10,267 bases of DNA from Stramenopiles sp. TOSAG23-3 (Eukaryota; Sar): assembly GCA_900128585.1 (NCBI GenBank), contig LT642831.1:1-10267 (forward strand), written 5' to 3'. Positions 1 through 7,546 of the stretch are shown in pieces; position 1 is the first letter of the stretch; the number at the start of each line of letters is the position of its first letter. Below the pieces are notes generated by a model. The model saw only the letters and a program-made list of their open reading frames with translations. It had not been told where the DNA came from and searched no databases. The translations under genes and the position numbers were made by a program.

Positions 1-103
1 GAAAAAGCTCCACCAGCTCTGGGGAATTTTGACGCAACTCCTGAAGCTTCGCGTCAATGAATTTTTGGGCGGTTCCATTCCATTTGTCCATTAACGTCCT
101 CAT
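1..103 (-). CDS. 5' end of an unidentified gene, cut by the left edge
   Basis: Reading leftward from an ATG at 103-101, 34 codons stay open to the window edge, beginning MRTLMDKWNGTAQKFIDAKL. An in-frame TGA at 118-116, five codons upstream, makes this the first possible ATG unless an upstream intron exists; a second ATG follows at codon 5. Base composition is balanced, unlike the AT-rich DNA just upstream at 104-352, as in the other genes here. The peptide looks amphipathic and helical (KFIDAKLQELRQNSPELVEL). It faintly recalls the start of the L51/S25/CI-B8 thioredoxin-like family (a helix ending near an N-P), but 34 residues are too few to assign and I leave it unnamed. It lies downstream of the NIPA-like gene in the same orientation, 249 bp from that gene's stop. 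The start has no purine at -3, so the codon-5 ATG is an alternative. Confidence 0.5.
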   Translation of the reverse strand, partial: MRTLMDKWNGTAQKFIDAKLQELRQNSPELVELF

Positions 104-352
104 CCGATATCTCACTCAGAGATAAATCAATCCTACACTTATAAATAACAGCACAGCCAATTATTTTCTTATTTTAGTTTGAATTTGTAAAAGTTCGCGG
201 TACACGAGAGGAAGATAAATTTTAATTAAAAACTTAAAAAAATAACAGCCATTTTTTTGTTTTTAATTTTATTTTTTAATATTGTGCTTCGTTGTGAACA
301 AAAGTCGTCGTGATCTGTGTGTATTCTAGTGTATCATTTCATCGGAGTGTAT

Positions 353-2320
353 TTACTCTGTGCTGCTCGCATTTCCTTGGTCAGTTTCATCCTCATCATC
401 GCGCTCGGCTGTTTCCAAGGGAACAGCCTCGTCGTCTTTTGTCTCTTCTGTTTCCGCAATTGGATCGTCGAGTGATTCCTGCTCCTGCTCCGCATCTTTG
501 TCATTTGCTGCTTCGCCAGAGGCCATTTCTCGCTCTTCCACGTTCTCCCCTTCTTCTTCGGCACGTTCTGGTTCGTCCCCCGTTTCCACAGCCTCGGCTT
601 CTTCCGATTTTGCTTCTTGGGGCCCCGCGGAAGCATAACCACTTGCACCACTGGCATCCTCGGTGCCCCCCGCAGAATTTTCATTCTGTTCAGACTGGGC
701 TTCTTCCGCAGCGATCAAAACGGAGACGTCCCCCGACGACAAGCTTCTCCCTCTTGCCAAGGACGGCGACGTGGAGTCTGGGCTCGGATTCCCGGAATAA
801 AAAGACGTGTTTCTACGAGCTGCTCCTGGCGTGCTCGGGGGTGTATCGGCAGAACTGGACGGACTGCTCGTTTTGTTGGTCATGTCTACCATCTCAAGTT
901 CGCCACTTTCAATGATGTCGTCAAGGGTTTCTTCGAACGCAATTATTTCTTTCTTTCGGGGAGGAGGCCACGACGTTGCGCGCCTCCGAATGTTACTGGA
1001 GTTGTCTACCACGGCAGTGCCGGAGGAGTGGTCCACTCCTTCTGTGATGCTTGCGTCCCGTTGCGTCAGGATGAACACCCCCGTGACCGTTGTCACTAGG
1101 CCCAATGGGTACATGATCTGCTGGATCAAAGTAAAGTCTACGAACTCTTGAAAGAAAATACCGCCTGAAATTGATGTAAGGCATGTGATGCAAACCTGAA
1201 AAAGGGGAACGAAAAACATGGCCTCAAAACACTTTAGGCCTTGGTTGAGGTACTGGATGTGAATGACCTCGAACGCGACCAGGGCAATGATAAACACCCA
1301 TGTGGACAGCTTTACAAATTGGTTCTCTACGGTGAAGGACGTCTCGATCAACGTTCCAACAATTTTCACCAAGATTGTCCCGTAGGCTGCCAGCGCTGCG
1401 GACAGAAAGGCAAAGAAGAACGCCAGCTTCTTGCCCCTTGCCACCTGCATGTTGTACAGCATCCCGTACTCAATCGACGTCCGCTGCTGCTTCTCCGTGA
1501 GCCGTCGCACAATAGATTTTCTCGCTGGTGACGAAGGGGACTCTTGTGCCTCTATATCGCCCGCATTTTTGGGCACGCTGGCAGTGTCTGACGGGCTGCC
1601 AGTTATGCGGTTGACCTCTCTTGCCATTTCGAGTATTTTGGCCTTGGCCTCCCGCTGCTCGGCCTCTTTTTTCATCCGCTCGGCCCTGTCGTAATCTACC
1701 CAAAAATTTGCTTCGGTGAGGCGGATGTACACGACGACCGCAATGATCGTCAGCATCATGAACGTAAAATAGATTACCTGGCCGCCTGCCAAAAAAAAAT
1801 CGACGAGCTGCTCAGCCGTGTACGACAACGAGCATTTTTGACCGAATATCACCACCAAAACAATTCCCAAAACGACGAACAGCGTCCCGACGATATCGAT
1901 TTTTGTTATTTTCTCTTTCAGCAAGCACGGCGCGAAGACTGCGTTCCCGACCAGGTTCACGGAGGTCAGTGCCGCGATGATGGACTGGGGTGCAAACGGC
2001 ATGGACGACACCACGATGAGTGTCCCCGATATGTAGCAGGCAAACCCCAGTATGACCTTGAAAGTGCTTTTCTCTTCAGGTGGCAGGCCTTCGTTCACTT
2101 TGTGGGCCAACTTTTGCATGACCAGCCCGAAGCTGCTGACAAAGCCGCCCAGGGTCGCAATAAAGATACCGAGGAAGAGCCTTTGCGCGTTTCTCTCAGC
2201 TTCTGCCGTCGACATATTTCCACAGCCCCCAGCAGCCGAGCCGGGATCCGTACCGTTTGTTGCATCTAATGCACGGGACACAATGGTCCCGTACGAATGG
2301 CCAAACGCTGCGAGCGACAT
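353..2320 (-). CDS. NIPA-family magnesium transporter with long insert and acidic tail
   Basis: A single-exon 655-residue membrane protein of the NIPA (DUF803) family, predicted to move Mg2+ across plasma or endosomal membranes. Hydrophobic segments lie near residues 47-67, 88-106, 111-133, 141-160, 181-199, 298-320, 337-357, 367-389 and 403-420, giving the nine-helix family pattern. Family-like stretches are VNLVGNAVFAPCLLKEKIT (121-139) and YLNQGLKCFEAMFFVPLFQV (357-376). Unusual additions are a loop of about 97 residues after helix 5, with a charged predicted coiled coil at 208-240, and a tail of about 235 residues (421-655) rich in Ser, Pro, Glu and Asp. The tail holds basophilic phosphosite-like motifs (RRRATSWP at 445-452, ARRNTS near 501). 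Typical NIPA proteins are roughly half this length. The first ATG has a C at -3; Met36 has an A at -3 and lies just before helix 1, so it may be the real start. A minus-strand AATAAA at 273-268 is a possible poly(A) signal. Confidence 0.9.
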   Translation of the reverse strand: MSLAAFGHSYGTIVSRALDATNGTDPGSAAGGCGNMSTAEAERNAQRLFLGIFIATLGGFVSSFGLVMQKLAHKVNEGLPPEEKSTFKVILGFACYISGTLIVVSSMPFAPQSIIAALTSVNLVGNAVFAPCLLKEKITKIDIVGTLFVVLGIVLVVIFGQKCSLSYTAEQLVDFFLAGGQVIYFTFMMLTIIAVVVYIRLTEANFWVDYDRAERMKKEAEQREAKAKILEMAREVNRITGSPSDTASVPKNAGDIEAQESPSSPARKSIVRRLTEKQQRTSIEYGMLYNMQVARGKKLAFFFAFLSAALAAYGTILVKIVGTLIETSFTVENQFVKLSTWVFIIALVAFEVIHIQYLNQGLKCFEAMFFVPLFQVCITCLTSISGGIFFQEFVDFTLIQQIMYPLGLVTTVTGVFILTQRDASITEGVDHSSGTAVVDNSSNIRRRATSWPPPRKKEIIAFEETLDDIIESGELEMVDMTNKTSSPSSSADTPPSTPGAARRNTSFYSGNPSPDSTSPSLARGRSLSSGDVSVLIAAEEAQSEQNENSAGGTEDASGASGYASAGPQEAKSEEAEAVETGDEPERAEEEGENVEEREMASGEAANDKDAEQEQESLDDPIAETEETKDDEAVPLETAERDDEDETDQGNASSTE

Positions 2321-2437
2321 GCGTCCAGGCGCTTACAGCGAGCCCGTCTGGTCGGCGTGTATGGGTTTGCAGCAAATGCGTATCCTGTCTCCCGACTCAC
2401 CACCGACGACGACGGACGACAGATAGTACTAACTGCA

Positions 2438-2455
2438 CGGTATAATTAAATACCG
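2438..2455 (-). promoter_or_regulatory. perfect 6-bp inverted repeat with AT-rich loop upstream of the NIPA-like gene
   Basis: CGGTAT and ATACCG flank the six bases AATTAA. The element lies about 120 bp upstream of the NIPA-like ATG, at the boundary between a balanced-composition 5' leader and AT-rich spacer. On the minus strand it reads TATTTAATTATA, so it could be a TATA-like core promoter or a dimer-binding site. Only position and symmetry support this. Confidence 0.25.
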
Positions 2456-2754
2456 ATATGGACGCGCGCGTGTTTGCGTTTACAGCTTTCAAATTGCTGA
2501 AAAATCATTCGAAACTGCAGCTACGACGAGATGGGGTATCGGCGCCGCCGTGTATAAACTAATATTCTTTCTGGAACATACAACAACTCGGCGGTACATG
2601 GGTACCTACCTACCAACCGGATATATTTTTTTTTTCGTCGTCGTATAGTCTCGCGCGGTCTTCTTCTTTCTTTCTTTTTTTTGAGACACATCGAAGAAGA
2701 AAGAACAATAAGGGGTGTATGCTGTAGCTATATAATTAATATATATTTTTTTAT

Positions 2755-2776
2755 CATTCATTCATTCATTCATTCA
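2755..2776. repeat. (CATT)5 microsatellite
   Basis: Five uninterrupted copies of CATT followed by a partial copy in the AT-rich divergent spacer. It is a simple-sequence repeat with no evident coding or regulatory role. Confidence 0.9.
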
Positions 2777-3080
2777 GCAGCATCAGTGGGTGGAATTATA
2801 TCTTCTCCAGCCTTCATCTTATTACATTATATCGATAGTCCTAATTATAATAAAATAGCTTTAATTACGAAGACTACAGTATTTTATAGCTTAAATAGAA
2901 AAAGAACCAAAACTGTAAAAAAAACGAGGGGATGTACATTTAATAGCGCTATTTTACTAGTATACGTATATATAGCTACAAGCTAAAAGTGAAAAAGAAA
3001 GCCTCGAATATTTAACTAGACTTTTAGATAGGAATACTACTATATAAATAATAAGTAGATCTACGAGGACAACGGTGCGG

Positions 3081-3102
3081 TCATGTCATGTTCATGTTCA
3101 TG
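3081..3102. repeat. cluster of four TCATG pentamers
   Basis: TCATG occurs four times in 22 bases (3081, 3086, 3092, 3098), with a single T between the later copies. Each copy contains the palindrome CATG. The cluster lies about 575 bp upstream of the PDI-like start. It could be a short tandem duplication or a clustered factor site; nothing else supports either reading. Confidence 0.6.
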
Positions 3103-3401
3103 ATGGATGTATTTTAGTATCGTATTTAAATACTGTACTATATACACACAGCAGGAAATTGGTGGTGGTGAGAGCCTCAGTGATGAGGGGAGGGGACTGG
3201 ACTTGGGACGACCATCAATCCCTTTTATTTATTTTATTTCTTGTATTACTTGATAATAATAATAAATAAATAATAAAATATTAAATAATAATAGATCGAT
3301 GATAGTCCTCTATCTAACTACTACTTCTCTCTATTTTTTATTATTAGTCCTAATTATACCAAAAGGTACGGTAGAACGGAACAGAGAATTAAAATTATAT
3401 T

Positions 3402-3450
3402 TTATTATTATTATTATTAAGAAGAAGAAGAAGAGAAGAGAAGAAGAAGG
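3402..3450. repeat. (TTA)n followed directly by GAA-rich microsatellite
   Basis: About six TTA units (3402-3419) switch abruptly into a purine-only tract of GAAG/AGAAG units (3420-3450). The second part is a homopurine-homopyrimidine run, a type of sequence known to adopt unusual structure. It lies about 230 bp upstream of the PDI-like gene. Confidence 0.85.
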
Positions 3451-3611
3451 AATAATATGATGTATTTTTTATTTTTTTAAAATTATTATTAACAATAACT
3501 TGCTCTTCTTTTCTTTTTAAATGAAACAACACACGTTGACTGGAATTGTAAAGAATTAAGAAGTAGTAACAAATAATACGGACATTGTTTGACGCTTAAA
3601 AACATAGTTAG

Positions 3612-3624
3612 GTACGTACGTACG
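3612..3624. promoter_or_regulatory. GTACGTACGTACG self-complementary repeat near the PDI-like start
   Basis: Three GTAC units plus a G, giving overlapping palindromes with ACGT cores, lie 52-65 bp upstream of the PDI-like ATG. ACGT is the core recognised by many bZIP factors, and some bZIPs control ER-folding genes, so a regulatory role is conceivable. It may equally be a chance microsatellite. Confidence 0.25.
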
Positions 3625-3676
3625 ATTCGTTAAAAAGTAGTAGATATCTGTAATATACCAAGGTACACGACGCAAA

Positions 3677-5074
3677 ATGCAGTGGCTCAAAAAGACGGAC
3701 TTTTACAGGAAAATCCCACGGGACCTCACGGAAGGCACCAAGTGTGGGGGGACCCTTTCCCTCTTTGGTACCGTTTTCATGGTCTTGCTGTTCATGATGG
3801 AATTTTACGAGTATCTTTCCATTGAAACGATGACAAATGTTCAGATGGACACGAATGCGGACGAGCTGTTGCGCATCAACTTTAACGTTACAATGACCAG
3901 GCTTCCGTGCCACTTCGCCAGCATTGACTTGTCGGACGTTATGGGGACAAGGAAAGTAAACATGACCAAGAACATTCGCAAGTGGAAGCTTGGCGGGGAA
4001 GGCTCCGTGAAGTTGGCAGAGATGCATGACGATGTGGCCGCCCCGAAACACGAACCGGAAGGGAAGCACCCATTAGAACCCACCGAGAAAGCCCCGTCCT
4101 TGAACGAGGATAACTTCGACGCCTTCGTCCAAGGCCACGAGCTAACCTTGGTGAACTTTTTTGCCCCATGGTGTTTCTGGAGCCAACGGCTTGCACCGAC
4201 CTGGCACCACACGGCCAGCGTTCTGTCGAAGAAGCAGTACGGCTGGTCCACCAAGATCGCGATGGTAGACTGCACGCAGCCAAAGTCTAACGCGCTGTGC
4301 CGGAAGCACCACATCAACGCGTTCCCGTCGATCCTAGTCTTTCGCGGGGACCTGACGACGAACGAGCATTACCACGGCGACCGGACGACGGAGGCCTTTA
4401 TGAAGTTCATCGATGGCGTTCGCGCGGGCTTGCACCATGAGACCGAAAAGGCCCTAGGCCACAAGCCGAATGCAGAGAATCTTCCCGCGGCGCACGCCGC
4501 GGTCCACTCGAAAGGCCCCCAAGGCTGCCTGATCGCCGGGTTCGTCATGGTAAAGAAAGTCCCAGGGAGTTTGGCCATTGCGGCCCATTCGAAATTCCAC
4601 AGCATCGCGACGAACGTCATCAATACGTCCCACGCCGTAACCCATTTCTCTTTTGGCAAGGTGCCCCCCAGGAGCATCCGTTCCCCTGTTATGAAGGGAG
4701 CCTACCAAGCCGCGAACCGCATGGGAAAGACCAGCTGGGTGACGAGCGGGATGAACATGACCCACGAGCATTATATAAAGGTTGTCTCGACGGAGTACCA
4801 TGTGAAAGGGTACGACACCATCAACGCTTACAAATACACCGTCAATAGCCATCAGTACAGGGACGACAACCAAGTCGCCGGTGCAAAGTTTACCTTTGAC
4901 CTATCGCCCATGCAGGTCATTTTGAACGAACGGCGGATTCCGTTGTACCACTTTTTGACGTCCGTCTGTGCAATTATTGGCGGCGTCTTTACGGTGATCG
5001 GTCTATTTGATTCCGTCATGTTTTTCGGGCTGGGAACCCTTGCCCGCAAGACAGAATTGGGAAAAGCCAACTAA
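3677..5074 (+). CDS. PDI-C/PDIL5-4-like protein: ERGIC-N, thioredoxin and COPII-ERV domains
   Basis: A complete intronless 465-residue protein of the early secretory pathway. Domains in order: ERGIC-N region (about 5-100) with the first membrane helix at 26-47; a luminal thioredoxin domain (about 140-250) with NFFAPWCFWSQRLAPTW around residue 166 and a cis-Pro-type NAFPSILVF (Pro217); then a COPII-coated ERV domain (about 283-450) beginning GCLIAGFVMVKKVPG and ending in a second helix at 422-449. Both termini should be cytosolic. This order matches the plant PDI-C group (PDIL5-4 and relatives), which combines an ERGIC3/Erv46-like receptor frame with a thioredoxin domain. The active site is C166-F-W-S169, so the resolving cysteine is absent. 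That suggests mixed-disulfide capture or a monothiol role, not full oxidase activity. Luminal N-glycosylation sequons occur at N70, N95, N316 and N360. The ATG has A at -3. The gene is divergent from the NIPA-like gene. Confidence 0.92.
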   Translation: MQWLKKTDFYRKIPRDLTEGTKCGGTLSLFGTVFMVLLFMMEFYEYLSIETMTNVQMDTNADELLRINFNVTMTRLPCHFASIDLSDVMGTRKVNMTKNIRKWKLGGEGSVKLAEMHDDVAAPKHEPEGKHPLEPTEKAPSLNEDNFDAFVQGHELTLVNFFAPWCFWSQRLAPTWHHTASVLSKKQYGWSTKIAMVDCTQPKSNALCRKHHINAFPSILVFRGDLTTNEHYHGDRTTEAFMKFIDGVRAGLHHETEKALGHKPNAENLPAAHAAVHSKGPQGCLIAGFVMVKKVPGSLAIAAHSKFHSIATNVINTSHAVTHFSFGKVPPRSIRSPVMKGAYQAANRMGKTSWVTSGMNMTHEHYIKVVSTEYHVKGYDTINAYKYTVNSHQYRDDNQVAGAKFTFDLSPMQVILNERRIPLYHFLTSVCAIIGGVFTVIGLFDSVMFFGLGTLARKTELGKAN

Positions 5075-5228
5075 AGCAGCTGCACCCCAGCGCGATCTCC
5101 AAACGGAAAAGAGAGAGTGCGTTTTTAGTAAAACGTGGGCGCCTCGGGAAGTTGTGGAGACATAGTAAAATGGTAATTGAACGTTGTTCAAAATAATATA
5201 TTGATTCATAAGAAAAATGTGGTTAAAA

Positions 5229-5234
5229 AATAAA
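5229..5234 (+). terminator. possible poly(A) signal AATAAA for the PDI-like gene
   Basis: AATAAA lies 155 bases after the stop codon in DNA that becomes sharply AT-rich. The motif is expected often by chance in such sequence, so this is only a plausible 3' end. Confidence 0.25.
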
Positions 5235-5350
5235 AAATTCTTTAGTGGACCCCTATGTGATATATATAGTTGTACCTTATTTTTTATTACATTAGACAAT
5301 AAGTTTAAAAACAAAAAATTAGATGTTATCATACGATTTATCATATATTT

Positions 5351-5391
5351 AAGTTTAGACAACAAGATTAATCATTGTATGATCTAAACTT
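5351..5391. repeat. 9-bp perfect inverted repeat
   Basis: AAGTTTAGA (5351-5359) and TCTAAACTT (5383-5391) are exact reverse complements separated by 23 AT-rich bases. It lies between the PDI-like 3' end and the GC-richer island that starts near 5410. It may be a hairpin in a 3' region or chance. No target-site duplication or transposase was seen. Confidence 0.5.
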
Positions 5392-5420
5392 GTAACATAT
5401 TGCACATCTCTCCTTCCCAG

Positions 5421-6119
5421 TGTAAATTTACAACGAAGACCTTGGTACGAGGCAATCGTTCTGCGATTAAAGCGTTCGAGCTGACCGTACACCACCAACC
5501 GCCCTTCGACCTGCCCGCCGTACCGGGCCCACCCTTTTAACTGTTTGTGCAGAAAGGTCCCAAATGCATTCGAGATGCATTAGAACTTCATCGACTTCCT
5601 CCTTCAGCCTGTGGCATTGTGCAAGCTCGTGAACTAAGCATTCTGTGCTCCCGTGGTCATGGTGTTGATGAGAGTGAAGCGAAGCTCCTTGAAGCACCCT
5701 TAAAACAGAGTTGTTGGAGCACCTCTCGCAGAGGGTACATGCGCTGGCATCTTCCCCCGTGCCTGCCGTCGACGGTGAACGTTTGTTCAAGATTGTCATT
5801 TCGTCGTTTTTGAAAGATGATAAATGCAGGGAAATTAGCTGTGTCACAGTGGTTAAGTGTTGAATATTTGAACCATTTCTAATTTATCTTCATCTTTTCA
5901 ATCGAATTGTTTTAACAGAAGAGCACCTACAACAAAGGTCGAAGGCCGAACGCGCAAGACGCAGAAGAAGTATGTATTATTATTATCTTTTTTTATTAAA
6001 TAATTAATAATAATAATAATAATTATTGATTATAATAGGAAGACCACAGCAGTACCAGCGAACTCTGGAATCTCAGAAGAAGAAGAACGAAGGGGGGGTG
6101 GGGGTGCGATTTTTTTTAG
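5421..6119 (+). other. candidate small spliced or decayed gene, unresolved
   Basis: A GC-richer island in AT-rich DNA carries a run of plus-strand splice-like signals. These are a pyrimidine-rich acceptor ending CCTTCCCAG (to 5420); GTACCG at 5520 to TTTGTGCAG (to 5552, 33 nt); GTTAAG at 5852 to TTTTAACAG (to 5918, 67 nt); and GTATGT at 5970 to TAATAG (to 6038, 69 nt). Removing the 33-nt segment also removes the only in-frame stop (5538-5540) and keeps the frame. The frame from 5693 includes VDGERLFKIVISSFLKDDK. It stays open across the 51-nt block 5919-5969 (about half G+C, between AT-rich flanks) and ends at TAG 6117-6119. Against a clean gene, the upstream part (5421 to about 5705) is in a different frame from the part after 5693, and I found no convincing intron to join them. 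It could be a gene with a missed intron, a sequencing indel or a pseudogene. The protein is not recognised. Confidence 0.35.
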
Positions 6120-7150
6120 CGGCGCCGCGAGATGCTGCTTCTCTGCCTTAATACTACGTGGTAGCTCGCTGGCAAGCTGATGATGATGATGGGTAATCCC
6201 AACACAAATCTCTATTAAATTCACACCGCAAGCCAGTAGTACGGTACAAAAAGAAAGAGAAACGCAGTCGGTCTTCTCACTAAATATATTACAGCTAATA
6301 CCATAAGGAAAAAAAATTAATAAAAAAAGATATAAGAAGAAGTCGCGTAAAAAAAAAATAAGAAGAAACAAATCTTTTCTTTTATTGTTTACCACTTGTT
6401 ATTTCTATGTTGTTATCAAAACTAATACGACGAATTTATTATCCTACTACCTCCTCCTCATTCATCTAGAGAAAAAGCAAATGTTATTTATTTTTTTACA
6501 GGTACATATTATAGGGTAAATTACATTAGCTATCACCATCATAATTTTTTGTTCTCGTTTTTTAAAATAATAACATAATCAAAACCATCATCTATTATTA
6601 TTCAAATAACATAATCACACCATAAAATATTGACCAATAAATTATCCAATAAAATAATACAATACTGAATAATAGCGCTATGAAGGAATATTTTTATAGA
6701 AAATAGACTAAATAGAGGAGGACTAAACCACTAAATGAATATTAGAATAATAATTTAATAATAAAATGATATTTTATTATTGTGAATAAATCATTTTCAT
6801 CTCCCAGCTCCCAGCATAATAATAGTACTAGTCTAGAATGTAATATAACTAAAGAATAAATAAAAGAAAAGAGTTTAATTGTACTCGTTTAGGTAGAATG
6901 TACGTCGTAGTGTCAATCATTGCAAAAATTAAAATATATAAACACAGCATTTAAAATTGATGCTTCCTTCTTCTTCTGATGATGATAGATTTATTTTTTT
7001 TATATAAAAAAAAAATGAAAAAAATACTACAGTAAAATAATATTTTATTAGTCTATTATTAATCATTCATTCTTCTTCTTTCTTCTTCATCATCATATCC
7101 ATTATTATTATATATTATTATTAAATATTTTATACGCGAACATATCACAT

Positions 7151-7262
7151 TTTTTTGTTGTTGTTGTTGTTTTTTTTATTATTATTATTATTACTATTAC
7201 TATTAATAATAATAATAATTTTTTTAATATTTATTATTTATTTATTTATTATTTTTTATATA
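7151..7262. repeat. compound microsatellite block (TTG, ATT, TAA, TTTA)
   Basis: Successive short arrays: T-run and (TTG)n at 7151-7170, (ATT)n at 7178-7193, an imperfect TAC/TAT part, (TAA)n near 7204-7218, and TTTA/TTA units to about 7262. It is the densest simple-sequence stretch in the window and is liable to length variation or assembly error. Confidence 0.85.
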
Positions 7263-7471
7263 ATAAAATATAGACGAATAATAAATCATCATCATCTTTT
7301 CTCCTTTTTTATTATTATCGTCGTCGCTAAAAAATACTACTGTTCAATTTATATAGAAGAGACTAAAAATTTAAACAGAACAATAGAATTAATTTGCTTT
7401 CTTATAAACGTAACAACAGCAACAACAACAAAAAGAGGCTCATTTCGTGTCGTTTGGATCATAAGTCTGTG

Positions 7472-7480
7472 TATATATAT
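7472..7480 (+). promoter_or_regulatory. possible TATA element upstream of the RBBP5-like gene
   Basis: TATATATAT lies 67 bp upstream of the ATG at 7547, near the point where AT-rich spacer gives way to balanced sequence. Position fits a core promoter with a short leader, but TA-rich motifs are common in this spacer. Confidence 0.3.
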
Positions 7481-7546
7481 TGCTTTTTTTTTACCGTGCG
7501 CTGAGATTTGAAGGTTGTGCAAGCTTTGGCTGACTACGTGTGGCAG

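Larger units (their letters stand above)
2321..3676. other. divergent intergenic region between the NIPA-like and PDI-like genes
   Basis: These 1.36 kb separate two genes transcribed away from each other, so both promoters should lie here. The first 120 bases next to the NIPA start are balanced in composition and CpG-rich (probable 5' UTR). The rest turns strongly AT-rich with TTA, GAA, CATT and TCATG simple repeats. Open frames of about 60-100 codons occur on the plus strand (2681-2986, 3075-3269). Their translations are low in complexity and match nothing I know, so I do not call them genes. No tRNA or other RNA gene was recognised. Confidence 0.7.
6120..7546. other. AT-rich intergenic region with microsatellites
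   Basis: About 1.4 kb with no supportable gene. It holds a short (TGA)n run at 6178-6191, many poly(A)/poly(T) tracts and TTA/TAA repeats, and a dense simple-repeat block at 7151-7262. Open frames here (for example 7155-7511 plus and 6030-6395 minus) encode only Leu/Ile/Phe-rich or basic low-complexity peptides and are not credible. The last 100 bases become more balanced and probably hold the promoter and 5' UTR of the RBBP5-like gene. Confidence 0.7.

Noticed and set aside
2681-2986. Plus-strand frame of 101 codons in the divergent spacer
   Set aside because: AT-rich, no recognisable motif, runs through the CATT repeat, and a non-genic composition.
3180-3240. GTGATGA resembling a snoRNA C box
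   Set aside because: No CTGA D box at a suitable distance and no terminal stem; a single 7-base match is expected by chance.
5690-5710. Programmed -1 ribosomal frameshift to join the two frames of the 5421-6119 candidate
   Set aside because: The frame change is in the -1 direction, but no X-XXY-YYZ slippery heptamer in the right phase is present at the junction.
5467-5847. Minus-strand open frame of 126 codons with a CTLCERC motif
   Set aside because: It begins with GTG; the first ATG leaves 110 codons. Frames of this length occur antisense to the real genes here too (139-158 codons opposite the PDI-like gene). Splice-like signals in the island favour the plus strand. It remains the main alternative for 5421-6119.
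6030-6395. Minus-strand frame of 121 codons
   Set aside because: The peptide is made of Phe/Leu runs and basic runs from poly(A)/(T) tracts, with no motif.
7155-7511. Plus-strand frame of 118 codons starting with a Leu/Ile/Phe-rich stretch
   Set aside because: It is translation of TTG/ATT/TTTA microsatellite; the apparent membrane helix is low-complexity repeat, not a gene.
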